Assembly: GCF_031846345.1 (NCBI RefSeq)
Contig: NZ_JAVRHX010000001.1
Span: forward strand, 992,001-1,056,000
Length of the DNA: 64,000 nucleotides
Origin: Glaciecola petra
GTDB taxonomy: Bacteria > Pseudomonadota > Gammaproteobacteria > Enterobacterales > Alteromonadaceae
Reading direction: 5' to 3'
Both the position numbers and the translations under genes were made by a program. Position 1 is the first letter of the stretch. Each line of letters opens with the position of its first letter. Below the pieces are notes generated by a model, which worked only from the letters and a program-made list of their open reading frames with translations, searched no databases and was not told where the DNA came from. Of the stretch, positions 27,768 through 37,034 are shown in pieces.

Positions 27768-30149
27768 GTGCAAGATTATGTTCTTTGGTATCAAGATTTA
27801 GGCATGGATGACGTAAATAGAGTCGGTGGTAAAAACGCCTCTTTGGGTGAAATGATATCAAATCTTTCAAATGCTGGCGTGCAAGTACCGGGTGGTTTTG
27901 CTACTACGGCCTATGCATTTAATCTCTTTTTAGAAAAAAGTGGTGTTGAAGCAAAGATTTATGCGCTTTTAGATGCATTGGATGTAGATGACGTAAATGC
28001 GCTTGCAAAGGCAGGTGAGCAAATCCGCCAATGGATTTTAGATACGCCGTTTCAACAAGAATTAGAAGATGCTATCAAAGGCGCTTTTGAAACACTCTGT
28101 GCAGATGCGGGTGACGAAGCATCTTTTGCTGTTCGCTCTTCGGCTACTGCTGAAGACATGCCTGATGCCTCGTTTGCAGGACAACAAGAGACTTTTTTGA
28201 ATGTTAAAGGTTACGATTCTGTTTTAGTCGCCATTAAGCATGTGTTTGCTTCTTTATTTAACGATCGCGCTATTTCGTATCGGGTACATCAGGGCTATGA
28301 TCACAAAGGAGTTGCCTTAAGTGCTGGAATTCAACGCATGGTGCGCAGTGATTTATCAGCATCTGGTGTTATGTTTACTATTGATACAGAGTCTGGTTTT
28401 GAGGATGTGGTGTTTATCACCAGTTCTTATGGATTGGGTGAGATGGTTGTTCAAGGCGCAGTGAACCCTGACGAATTTTACGTACATAAACCGACATTGA
28501 GTAATGGTAAGCCAGCCGTTTTGCGACGAAATATTGGTAGCAAATTAACCAAAATGATTTATTCAGATGATCTCGAGCATGGCAAGCAAGTTGATATTGT
28601 AGATATTGATAAATCTGACAGTGTTCAGTTTTCAATCAATGACGAAGAAGTTATGGAGCTTGCAAAACAGGCCATGATAATTGAACAACATTATAAACGT
28701 CCAATGGATATAGAATGGGCCAAAGATGGTGTAGACGGTAAATTATATATTGTGCAAGCACGACCAGAAACTGTTCGTAGTCGAGAAGATATGCAAGTTA
28801 TTGAGCGTTTCCAACTAAACGGTAAAGCTAGTCTGATTTGTGAAGGCAGAGCCATTGGTCACAAAATTGGTGCGGGTAAGGCAAAAGTTTTAGGCTCTAT
28901 TGCTGAAATGGACAAAATTGAGCTTGGCGATGTGTTGGTTACCGACATGACGGATCCTGACTGGGAACCCATTATGAAAAAAGCCTCGGCCATCGTTACT
29001 AACAGAGGAGGAAGAACTTGTCATGCTGCAATTATAGCGCGTGAAATGGGTATTCCTGCTGTAGTAGGGTGTACCGATGCTACCGACGCTATTAACACAG
29101 GTGACGAAGTCACTGTTTCATGTGCAGAAGGTGATACAGGGTATATCTATAATAAGGTACTTGATTTTGAGGTAACGACTTCACGTATAGATGCTATGCC
29201 TGATTTACCTCTCAAAGTGATGATGAACGTGGGCAACCCCGACAGAGCCTTTGATTTTGGCCGCTTACCCCATGAAGGCGTAGGTTTAGCTCGATTAGAA
29301 TTTATTATTAACCGAATGATTGGTGTGCATCCAAAGGCTTTACTAAATTTTGACGAACAACCTGATGACGTGAAGGAAGAAATCAATGATTTAATGGCCG
29401 GTTATGCATCGCCAGTAGAGTTTTATATTGAAAAACTAGTTGAAGGCATTGCTTCAATTGGTGCTGCGTTTTCCCCTAAAAAGGTGATTGTAAGAATGTC
29501 AGACTTTAAGTCTAACGAGTATTTTAACCTTGTTGGTGGATACCAATACGAACCTCATGAAGAAAATCCCATGCTAGGTTTCAGAGGTGCAAGTCGTTAT
29601 ATTTCGGAAAGCTTCAGAGATTGTTTTGCTTTGGAATGTGAAGCCATAAAACGTGTCAGAAACAAGATGGGATTAACTAATGTTGAGATTATGATCCCCT
29701 TTGTAAGGACAGTAGAAGAAGGCCAGAAAGTTATTGAACTGTTAGCTGAACAGGGCCTAAAACAAGGTGAGGAAGGGTTACGCGTAATCATGATGTGCGA
29801 GCTACCTTCTAACGCATTACTTGCTGACCAGTTTTTAGACATCTTTGACGGCTTCTCAATTGGTTCAAACGACCTGACACAATTAACTCTTGGACTAGAC
29901 CGTGACTCAGGCCTAATTGCTCACCTGTTTGATGAACGCAACGACGCAATTAAAGCTTTATTATCGATGGCCATAAAAGCTGCTAAGGCTCGCGGTAAAT
30001 ACGTGGGAATATGTGGTCAGGGACCGTCTGATCATGAAGATTTTGCTGCTTGGTTAGTTGAGCAAGGTATCGATAGCGTATCGCTTAATCCAGATACGGT
30101 CGTTGAAACGTGGTTATATTTGGCAGAATCGCAAAAAAACTGTACTTAA
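27768..30149 (+). CDS. ppsA: Phosphoenolpyruvate synthase
   Basis: This 793-residue enzyme (E. coli 792) makes PEP from pyruvate and ATP for gluconeogenesis. It has an N-terminal ATP-binding domain (VGGKNASLGEMI; AVRSSATAEDMPDASFAGQQ), the swivelling phosphohistidine domain with NRGGRTCHAAIIARE (H419, preceded by the threonine targeted by PpsR) and a C-terminal PEP/pyruvate domain (GSNDLTQLTLGLDRDSG; GICGQGPSD). The start is GTG with GGAGG 8 bases upstream. A terminator follows. Confidence 0.97.
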   Translation: MQDYVLWYQDLGMDDVNRVGGKNASLGEMISNLSNAGVQVPGGFATTAYAFNLFLEKSGVEAKIYALLDALDVDDVNALAKAGEQIRQWILDTPFQQELEDAIKGAFETLCADAGDEASFAVRSSATAEDMPDASFAGQQETFLNVKGYDSVLVAIKHVFASLFNDRAISYRVHQGYDHKGVALSAGIQRMVRSDLSASGVMFTIDTESGFEDVVFITSSYGLGEMVVQGAVNPDEFYVHKPTLSNGKPAVLRRNIGSKLTKMIYSDDLEHGKQVDIVDIDKSDSVQFSINDEEVMELAKQAMIIEQHYKRPMDIEWAKDGVDGKLYIVQARPETVRSREDMQVIERFQLNGKASLICEGRAIGHKIGAGKAKVLGSIAEMDKIELGDVLVTDMTDPDWEPIMKKASAIVTNRGGRTCHAAIIAREMGIPAVVGCTDATDAINTGDEVTVSCAEGDTGYIYNKVLDFEVTTSRIDAMPDLPLKVMMNVGNPDRAFDFGRLPHEGVGLARLEFIINRMIGVHPKALLNFDEQPDDVKEEINDLMAGYASPVEFYIEKLVEGIASIGAAFSPKKVIVRMSDFKSNEYFNLVGGYQYEPHEENPMLGFRGASRYISESFRDCFALECEAIKRVRNKMGLTNVEIMIPFVRTVEEGQKVIELLAEQGLKQGEEGLRVIMMCELPSNALLADQFLDIFDGFSIGSNDLTQLTLGLDRDSGLIAHLFDERNDAIKALLSMAIKAAKARGKYVGICGQGPSDHEDFAAWLVEQGIDSVSLNPDTVVETWLYLAESQKNCT

Positions 30150-30168
30150 AGACTAAATTTAGGGCATT

Positions 30169-30205
30169 AAAAAAGCGAGCAGTCGATGACTAGCTCGCTT
30201 TTTTT
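30169..30205 (+). terminator. Terminator after ppsA
   Basis: AAAAAAGCGAGC and GCTCGCTTTTTTT flank a 12-base loop that itself contains AGTC/GACT. It begins about 20 bases after the ppsA stop. Confidence 0.85.
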
Positions 30206-30260
30206 GAATGATAAAATGTCTATGTGCGTAAATAACGCTACCATTCTACTTTGAGAGCGA

Positions 30261-30413
30261 CTACGATTTGGCCTCTTGCGCCATTCTCTTGTCTAACTCT
30301 TTTAATTTCAATACTTTACAGTCCATTGATTTCTCAAAATTTTTCCTTCCCATATAAGCAACGGGGGCGTATGGGTGTCTACGCTTAAATGCTTCTTTGA
30401 ATAACTTAATCAT
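30261..30413 (-). CDS. Small basic protein of 50 residues, unknown function
   Basis: An ATG at 30413 has an excellent ribosome site (AAGGAG, 5 bases upstream) and opens a 50-codon frame: MIKLFKEAFKRRHPYAPVAY, then MGRKNFEKSMD, CKVLKLKELDKRMAQEAKS. It is very basic, with one cysteine. It lies alone in the 544-base gap between ppsA and ydiJ, oriented opposite to both. I do not recognise a family. The remainder of the gap (30414-30693) is AT-rich upstream sequence for this gene and for ydiJ. Confidence 0.7.
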   Translation of the reverse strand: MIKLFKEAFKRRHPYAPVAYMGRKNFEKSMDCKVLKLKELDKRMAQEAKS

Positions 30414-30693
30414 CGTTTCTCCTTGTCAACGCTGTGATAGTAACATATCTTGAGCGTAATTGCTTGATTATATTGATTTTATAATTTGCAATGATTGATT
30501 TAACTTACTTCTTCTCTTGATGTATCGGCAAAAATTAGAATGCACTTAATTGTGTAAATATTAAACAGTTGTGAAGGTGGAAATCAGTTGTAAAGAAATT
30601 TTGGCTATAAATTGATAGAAAATAATATGGAATTGGCTTTAGTCACTAAAAATCAGTCTGTATACTGTTGCCTCGACAAGTAGGAGCACCTGA

Positions 30694-33600
30694 TTGAACG
30701 CACTCCCTAAATTATTACCTGACTCTCATTTAAATGAGACGACATTAGATTATGTAAATGCCCTGAAAAATAGCGATTACCAAGGCGATATTGAGTATTC
30801 TTATTCTAGTCGTTTAGCGGTTGCCACTGACAATTCTATTTATCAAAAAATGCCTCAAGCGGTTTTGCACCCCAGAAACCTAGCTGATTTACAACTTTTG
30901 GCAGAAACAGCAAAAGATATGCCTGAGATTACCTTTAGCGCCAGAGGCGGTGGCACGGGTACCAATGGTCAATCATTGACGCCTGGAGTAGTGGTCGACA
31001 CGTCGCGATACATGAATGCGATTATTGAGCTCAATATAGAACAAGAATGGGTCAAAGTGCAATCGGGCTTAGTAAAAGATGCTTTAAATGACTATTTAGC
31101 TCCATATGGTTATTTTTTCGCTCCCGATTTATCTACTAGCAACCGCGCAACGATTGGCGGTATGGTGAGCACCGATGCTTCAGGTCAAGGATCTTTGGTC
31201 TACGGTAAAACCAGCGATCATTTACTTGCCTTGACTGCTGTTTTAGCTAATGGCGACATACTTAATACAGCACCGCTTAATAAAACCGAAGCCCAAAAAC
31301 TGGCACAAGAGAAGAGCATGATTGGTGAAATTTACCACCAAGCTCTAAGTACTTGTGTAGAAAAACGCAGTCAAATTATAGCTAAATTCCCGCGGTTAAA
31401 TCGATTTTTAACGGGTTATGATCTTGAACACACTTTTGACGATAAAGCAGAAACAATAGATGTAGGTCGACTTATCGCAGGGGCTGAAGGTTCGCTTGCA
31501 TTTATTGCTGAGGTCAAATTAAACATAAGCAAAATACCATCATATACCAAGTTGGTAAATATCAAATATGATGATTTTGAATCGGCACTTCGTCATGCGC
31601 CAAGCATGATAGCCGCTAACGCGACATCGGTAGAAACAGTTGACAGTAAAGTGCTTAATTTAGCGCGTACCGACTTATCTTGGAGTTCAGTTGCAACTTT
31701 GATTGAAGATGTGCCAAATAAAACCATGAATGGCTTAAACATGGTTGAATACAATAGCGAATCAGAGCAAGAGATAAGCGCTAAAATCAAAGAACTAGGT
31801 GACAGATTAAACAGCGAGATTCAACAAAATAACAAAAATGGTGTCATCGGATTTCAAGTCATTGACAGCCGGGTTGATATTAAAAAGATTTACGCCATGC
31901 GCAAAAAGGCTGTTGGTTTACTGGGTAAAACTAAAGGACGGAAAAAACCACTCGCTTTTACCGAAGATACTGCTGTTCCGCCAGAAAATCTTGCCGACTT
32001 TATTATGGAGTTTCGAGATTTGCTCGACTCCCATGGTTTGGAATATGGGATGTTTGGGCATGTTGATGCCGGTGTCTTGCACGTTCGACCAGCTTTGGAT
32101 TTATGCGATCCCGAGCAAGAATTACTATTAGAGAAAATTTCTGATCAAGTGGTTAGTCTAGTCGCCAAATACGGAGGGCTTATGTGGGGCGAGCATGGCA
32201 AAGGCTATCGCAGCCAATATGCACAAGCCTTTTTTGGCGACGATTTATACCACGAAATCTGTAAAATTAAGGCTGTTTTTGATCCTTTAAACAAAATGAA
32301 TCCGGGTAAAATTGCTGTTCCAGCTAATACTGATCACACATTAGTACAAGTCAGTGATCAAAAACGAGCTACTTTCGATAGACAAATTCCTATTTCTTTT
32401 AAAAACGAATTTGAAAGTGCCATGAGTTGTAACGGCAATGGATTATGTTTTAACTATGACACCAAATCGCCAATGTGTCCGTCGAGCAAAATTACTGCTG
32501 ACCGTCGTCATAGTCCAAAAGGCCGGGCAGGGCTGATAAGAGAATGGTTGTTTCAGCTAGCAAAACTCGACTCTGCTGTTACTAAGCAAACTATTTCTCC
32601 ATCATCATTCAAAAGTAATATATACAAACGAATTTGGAATAGTTTATTCAGCAAAACTGATTTTAATCATGAAGTGTTTGATGCAATGAATGGCTGCTTG
32701 GCTTGTAAATCTTGTTCATCGCAATGTCCGGTTGGGGTTGATGTTCCAGATTTCAGGTCAAAATTTTTAGCCATTTATTATTCTCGTTATATGCGTCCCA
32801 TGAAGGATTACTTCGTCGCAAAAGTAGAAACACTTGCTCCCTTGATGGCAAAGTCACCTCGATTTTTTAATTCACTTACAGATTTTGCACCTTCAAAATG
32901 GCTGTTAAAAAATGTTGTCGGTTACGTCGATACTCCCTTGCTTTCGTCGCCCACTTTAAAAGCGCAAGTTCAAGACAGTGCCTTATATTTAACATCACAA
33001 GCGTCACTAGAGGTGCTTATGAAAATGCCACAAGAGCAGCGAGATAAGCATGTTTTGATTGTGCAAGATCCATTTACATCGTTTTACGATGCTGAAATTG
33101 TGGTTTCACTGGTTAAATTCATTCAAAAAATACAGAAAACACCTGTTATTTTGCCTTTCTCACCGAATGGAAAACCGCAACATGTAAAAGGTTTTTTAAC
33201 TGCTTTTGCAAAAACCGCAGGTACTACGTCTACATTTCTCAATGAAGTTGCAAAACTAGGTATCCCAATGGTAGGGGCCGATGCATCCTTAGTACTTTGT
33301 TATCGTGATGAATACAAAAAGTGCTTAGGCGATTCTAAAGTGAATTTTAAGGTGCTGACAATAAGCGAATGGTTAAAAGATGGAAATAGTCTGAACGGCA
33401 TTAAAGTTTGTAGCCAAAACAACCCAAAACATAGCTATAAGCTGTTGAGTCATTGCTCAGAAAAAACCGCTTTACCAGAGAGTGAAAAAGATTGGCAGCA
33501 TGCGTTTGCTCAATGTGGACTTGATCTTGACATAGTCTCAGTAGGATGTTGCGGAATGGCAGGTACCTATGGGCATGAATTAGAACATTTGGATAACTCT

Positions 33601-33756
33601 AGAGGAATCTACGATTTAAGTTGGAAACAAACTATCGATTTATCTGAAAGCACTCAAATTTTGGCCACAGGTTATTCATGCCGAAGTCAAGTAAAACGTA
33701 TAGATAACTTTAGGCCAAAACATCCTATCGAGGTTTTAGCTTCTGTCATTTCGTGA
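30694..33756 (+). CDS. ydiJ: FAD/Fe-S oxidoreductase, YdiJ type (probable D-2-hydroxyglutarate dehydrogenase)
   Basis: The 1020-residue protein is collinear with E. coli YdiJ (1018). The N-terminal FAD-binding type 4 domain contains ARGGGTGTNGQSL and ASGQGSLVYGKTSDH, followed by the FAD-oxidase C domain (YGMFGHVDAGVLHVRPALD). An Fe-S module holds CNGNGLCFNYD, MCPSS and CLACKSCSSQCP, and a CCG-type domain has VGCCGMAGTYGHE. YdiJ-like enzymes oxidise D-2-hydroxyglutarate or related 2-hydroxyacids to the respiratory chain. The start is TTG with AGGAG 7 bases upstream. Proximity to ppsR/ppsA parallels E. coli. Confidence 0.93.
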   Translation: MNALPKLLPDSHLNETTLDYVNALKNSDYQGDIEYSYSSRLAVATDNSIYQKMPQAVLHPRNLADLQLLAETAKDMPEITFSARGGGTGTNGQSLTPGVVVDTSRYMNAIIELNIEQEWVKVQSGLVKDALNDYLAPYGYFFAPDLSTSNRATIGGMVSTDASGQGSLVYGKTSDHLLALTAVLANGDILNTAPLNKTEAQKLAQEKSMIGEIYHQALSTCVEKRSQIIAKFPRLNRFLTGYDLEHTFDDKAETIDVGRLIAGAEGSLAFIAEVKLNISKIPSYTKLVNIKYDDFESALRHAPSMIAANATSVETVDSKVLNLARTDLSWSSVATLIEDVPNKTMNGLNMVEYNSESEQEISAKIKELGDRLNSEIQQNNKNGVIGFQVIDSRVDIKKIYAMRKKAVGLLGKTKGRKKPLAFTEDTAVPPENLADFIMEFRDLLDSHGLEYGMFGHVDAGVLHVRPALDLCDPEQELLLEKISDQVVSLVAKYGGLMWGEHGKGYRSQYAQAFFGDDLYHEICKIKAVFDPLNKMNPGKIAVPANTDHTLVQVSDQKRATFDRQIPISFKNEFESAMSCNGNGLCFNYDTKSPMCPSSKITADRRHSPKGRAGLIREWLFQLAKLDSAVTKQTISPSSFKSNIYKRIWNSLFSKTDFNHEVFDAMNGCLACKSCSSQCPVGVDVPDFRSKFLAIYYSRYMRPMKDYFVAKVETLAPLMAKSPRFFNSLTDFAPSKWLLKNVVGYVDTPLLSSPTLKAQVQDSALYLTSQASLEVLMKMPQEQRDKHVLIVQDPFTSFYDAEIVVSLVKFIQKIQKTPVILPFSPNGKPQHVKGFLTAFAKTAGTTSTFLNEVAKLGIPMVGADASLVLCYRDEYKKCLGDSKVNFKVLTISEWLKDGNSLNGIKVCSQNNPKHSYKLLSHCSEKTALPESEKDWQHAFAQCGLDLDIVSVGCCGMAGTYGHELEHLDNSRGIYDLSWKQTIDLSESTQILATGYSCRSQVKRIDNFRPKHPIEVLASVIS

Positions 33757-33864
33757 ATGAGTAAATGCTTGGAATCCGCGCATACTAATATGACTACTCA
33801 GTGCGGTAAATTAATAATTTGAAGACCTAGGCGACTGCCTTGAATGAAAGGGAAATGTTGAAAA

Positions 33865-33912
33865 ACACGGTGGCAGTATATCGTTAATGCCGATTACTCT
33901 CTGCCACTGTGT
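33865..33912. repeat. Twelve-base-pair hairpin without T tract
   Basis: Arms 33865-33876 (ACACGGTGGCAG) and 33901-33912 (CTGCCACTGTGT) pair fully with one G:T wobble around a 24-base loop. It sits between ydiJ and a convergent small gene. No T run follows, so it is not a typical terminator. Confidence 0.55.
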
Positions 33913-33962
33913 CGGACTTTATTACAGGTATATCAGAAGATTGGCTTTCTAACATAAGCCAT

Positions 33963-34256
33963 CTACTCACTAACTGCGACTTGTTTTAGTTTAATCACCT
34001 TGGCTATTCTACTATTACTGCCAGTTTGACTGGGAATCAAGTCTACAATTGGTAGCAATTCTATTTGTGGTAATGCAAGTTGATTGCTTTCATCGTTATG
34101 CTGACCAATGATTTCAATCAGGTCTTGTTTATTAAGTTTTTGAGCAAGTACGCTATCATTTTTAATGTCATTAAAAATGTTCGACTGTTCTATCGGGGGA
34201 GATGCAAAACTTGAAGCTGACAGTACGATACCAGCAATTATAAATATTGATTTCAT
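33963..34256 (-). CDS. Small exported protein, unknown function
   Basis: The 97 residues begin with a clear signal peptide (MKSIFIIAGIVLSASSFA, cleavage probably before SPPIEQ). The mature part is about 79 residues, without cysteines, and has Leu/Ile/Pro-rich stretches (LPQIELLPIVDLIPS). The ATG has a TAGGAAA ribosome site. It is divergent from gcvA with 216 AT-rich bases between. No family recognised; periplasmic location inferred. Confidence 0.7.
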   Translation of the reverse strand: MKSIFIIAGIVLSASSFASPPIEQSNIFNDIKNDSVLAQKLNKQDLIEIIGQHNDESNQLALPQIELLPIVDLIPSQTGSNSRIAKVIKLKQVAVSE

Positions 34257-34472
34257 TTAGATTTCCTAAAGGTTAAAATAATTGATATAAAATAAACGTT
34301 AAATTTACTAATGTTTAAATTTTAATTAACATCTGTAAATTATTGATAATAAATAAATTAATTTACTTATCACGTACAATATTACGGTCATTTCCAATAA
34401 TAGTTTAACGAAATTTATTGATATTATTGATTAGAAAAACTAATCTATAACGAACCGACAGGAAATAGCCTA

Positions 34473-35354
34473 ATGCTTAAAAGATTACCGCCACTCAATG
34501 CAATAAAAGCCTTTGAATCCGCAGCACGTCATTTAAGTTTTACAAAAGCAGCAGATGAGCTGTTTGTGACCCAAGCTGCGGTGAGTCATCAAATCAAAAG
34601 TCTTGAAAATTATTTATCGATTAAATTATTCCACAGAAAAAATCGTTCGTTGTTGTTGACCGAAGAGGGGCAGTCTTATTTTCATGAATTGAGAGATATA
34701 TTTATTCATTTACAAGAAGCTACCGAAAGGCTCACTGAAATGAGTGCGAAGGGCACAATAACAATTGCAACACCGCCAAGTTTCGCTAGTCATTGGTTGG
34801 TGCCAAAGTTACACCTGTTTTCGGTACTTCATCCTGATATAGATGTGCGAATAAAGGCCGTTGATTTAGATGACGGTTTCCTTGATGACTCGGTTGATAT
34901 AGCTGTTTACTATGGGCTTGGGAATTGGCCGAATTTGCACTCAATTCAATTATTAAAAGAATATTTAACCCCAATGTGCTCACCACTTTTATTGCAAGGG
35001 AACAAGCTTGGTAATTTACTCGATTTAAAAGACCATCGTTTATTGCACGACAATACTCGAGTTGTGTGGAAAAATTGGTTATCACATTTTAAAGTAAAGG
35101 GTATAAACGTAAATCAAGGTCCGATTTTTTCTCATACTATGTTAGTTTTACAAGCAGCCTCTAATGGTCAAGGAGTTGCTTTGTCTGGCACTGTATTAGC
35201 CAAGCCTGACATTTTAAGCGGTCGGTTGGTTTGTCCTTTTGACGAAAAAATAGAATCGAAAAATAGCTATTATTTAGTTTGTAAAAGTACGCAAGCGGAA
35301 AACAGCAAAATCAATACTTTTTCAGATTGGATGTTAGAGCAGGCGAGGGAATAA
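34473..35354 (+). CDS. gcvA: LysR-family regulator GcvA
   Basis: This 293-residue protein opens MLKRLPPLNAIKAFESAARH, with helix-turn-helix SFTKAADELFVTQAAVSHQI, characteristic of GcvA/AmpR-type LysR proteins. In E. coli GcvA controls the glycine cleavage operon. The assignment rests on sequence and on the conserved order gcvA-ygdD-rlmM. AGGAAA lies 8 bases before the ATG. Its TAA is immediately followed by the ygdD ATG. Confidence 0.9.
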   Translation: MLKRLPPLNAIKAFESAARHLSFTKAADELFVTQAAVSHQIKSLENYLSIKLFHRKNRSLLLTEEGQSYFHELRDIFIHLQEATERLTEMSAKGTITIATPPSFASHWLVPKLHLFSVLHPDIDVRIKAVDLDDGFLDDSVDIAVYYGLGNWPNLHSIQLLKEYLTPMCSPLLLQGNKLGNLLDLKDHRLLHDNTRVVWKNWLSHFKVKGINVNQGPIFSHTMLVLQAASNGQGVALSGTVLAKPDILSGRLVCPFDEKIESKNSYYLVCKSTQAENSKINTFSDWMLEQARE

Positions 35355-35747
35355 ATGAAATCGAGTTACCATTGGATCATAGTCGGTGCTGTTTTTGCTT
35401 TCTGTGCAGTAGGCATAGGTGCTTTTGCGGCTCATGGGCTTAAAAATATTTTAACAGAATACCAGTTAGGTATTGTTGATACCGCTGCTAAGTATCAGAT
35501 GTATCATGCTTTGGCGATCTTGTTGAGTGTTAGTTTGCTCAAATCTGATGTTCGTGCTGTTAATGTAGTAAATAGTTGCTTCTCTGCTGGAGTTTTTCTG
35601 TTTAGCGGCAGTTTGTATGCTTTAGCGTTAAGCGGCATAAAAACATTTGCCTACTTTACGCCGATTGGAGGCTTGTTATTTTTAATTGCTTGGTTGGCTT
35701 TTATATTGTTTGCGTACCAACTTAGTCAGAAAGAAAAGCAATCTTAA
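35355..35747 (+). CDS. ygdD: DUF423 family inner-membrane protein YgdD
   Basis: The 130 residues form four membrane helices; the first ends in FCAVGIGAFAAHGLKNIL, the DUF423 signature, and the last is GGLLFLIAWLAFILFAY. The function of the family is unknown. It abuts gcvA upstream (TAA then ATG) and rlmM downstream (TAA then ATG), so the three genes are almost certainly co-translated. Confidence 0.92.
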   Translation: MKSSYHWIIVGAVFAFCAVGIGAFAAHGLKNILTEYQLGIVDTAAKYQMYHALAILLSVSLLKSDVRAVNVVNSCFSAGVFLFSGSLYALALSGIKTFAYFTPIGGLLFLIAWLAFILFAYQLSQKEKQS

Positions 35748-36881
35748 ATGGAGTTAATATTTTACTGTCGTTCGGGTTATGAAGCCGACTTGTTGGCTGA
35801 ATTACAAGATAAGCTCGCTATCAACAACCATTATGGTTATGGGAAGTTTAATAAAAACGATGCCCTGGTGAGGTTTCACCTAAATAAACAAAATCCTGAC
35901 CATATTCAGTCGATTAACGAAATAACGCGGTTGAATGCAAAATTACCCAAATTTAGCGAGTTGATTTTTGCGCGACAAAAGTTGTTCCTATTAAGCGATA
36001 TTGCTTTTAAAACTGACAATAGAGTCGCTGAAATTCTGGCTTATTTACAAATGGCTTGTCCTAAGCAAAGCTTTTCCGAAGTGTTTGTTGAGTATGCTGA
36101 AAATGAAAAAAATAAAAAAATAGCAAAGTTTTGTAAAAAATTTTTAGTGCCCTTGAGAACGGCTCTACGAAAGTTGAATTTATTAACTCCGATAGGAAAT
36201 GACACAAAATCATCTGTACGTTTGCACGCAATATTTGAAACCAGTGCTAACTGCACCTTAGCGATTAGCATTGTTAATGACAGTAGCAGCAACCCAATGG
36301 GGATAAAACGTCTTAAAATGCCGCAGGAAGCGCCTAGTAGGTCTACTCTTAAGTTAGAAGAAGCATTACTCTTATTTTTTAGCCAAAATCAACAAACCGC
36401 GTTATTTACAAAAGGTATGCGCGCTGTTGATCTTGGCGCATGTCCTGGCGGCTGGACTTATCAATTAATAAAAAGGAATATTATTGTTGAGGCCGTTGAT
36501 CATGGCGAAATCGCAGAAAATTTATTGCAAACAGGGCTTGTAGAATATTACTCTCAAGATGGCTTTTTATATGAACCTCAGCAAGGAAACGTAGATTGGT
36601 TAGTTTGCGATATGCTCGAACAACCCAGTCGTGTTGCTGACTTAATGCTCAAATGGCTGGTGTCGCGCAAGGCAAATGCGGCGATATTTAACCTTAAGTT
36701 ACCGATGGCAAAGCGCTATAAGGTAGTTAGTGTTATCCTACAAAATATTAAAAACACCTTGTCTACACATTTTGAAGAATATCATTTTGCAGCAAAACAG
36801 CTTTATCACAATAGAGATGAAATAAGCATAGTAATTATTACCAATACTCAGTTGTTAAAAGCTTTAGCAAAACCAAATTAA
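35748..36881 (+). CDS. rlmM: 23S rRNA 2'-O-ribose C2498 methyltransferase RlmM
   Basis: The 377 residues (E. coli 366) have an N-terminal THUMP-like region starting MELIFYCRSGYEADLLAELQ and a C-terminal Rossmann methyltransferase domain. The SAM motif DLGACPGGW is at 228-236. CDMLEQP, FNLKLPMAKRY and YHNRDEISI supply the D, K and E of the K-D-K-E type catalytic set. It is the third gene of gcvA-ygdD-rlmM, with no gap to ygdD. Confidence 0.94.
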   Translation: MELIFYCRSGYEADLLAELQDKLAINNHYGYGKFNKNDALVRFHLNKQNPDHIQSINEITRLNAKLPKFSELIFARQKLFLLSDIAFKTDNRVAEILAYLQMACPKQSFSEVFVEYAENEKNKKIAKFCKKFLVPLRTALRKLNLLTPIGNDTKSSVRLHAIFETSANCTLAISIVNDSSSNPMGIKRLKMPQEAPSRSTLKLEEALLLFFSQNQQTALFTKGMRAVDLGACPGGWTYQLIKRNIIVEAVDHGEIAENLLQTGLVEYYSQDGFLYEPQQGNVDWLVCDMLEQPSRVADLMLKWLVSRKANAAIFNLKLPMAKRYKVVSVILQNIKNTLSTHFEEYHFAAKQLYHNRDEISIVIITNTQLLKALAKPN

Positions 36882-36990
36882 ATTAAAGATTTGTCGACTG
36901 TTTTCTTAGTTTTTGCTCATTATTGGAGTGAATTATCGACTAGTTTCAAAAATAAACTCTAAAGTGGTGTAAATTCACTTCAATGATCTA

Positions 36991-36996
36991 TATAAT
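36991..36996 (+). promoter_or_regulatory. Probable -10 element of the second fusA
   Basis: A perfect TATAAT lies 38 bases before the fusA ATG. The best -35 at 17 bases is TGTAAA, a weak match, so the promoter is only partly supported. Confidence 0.45.
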
Positions 36997-37034
36997 TCGC
37001 CCGAAATTTTTAACGAACCAATAAAGTGGAAAGC

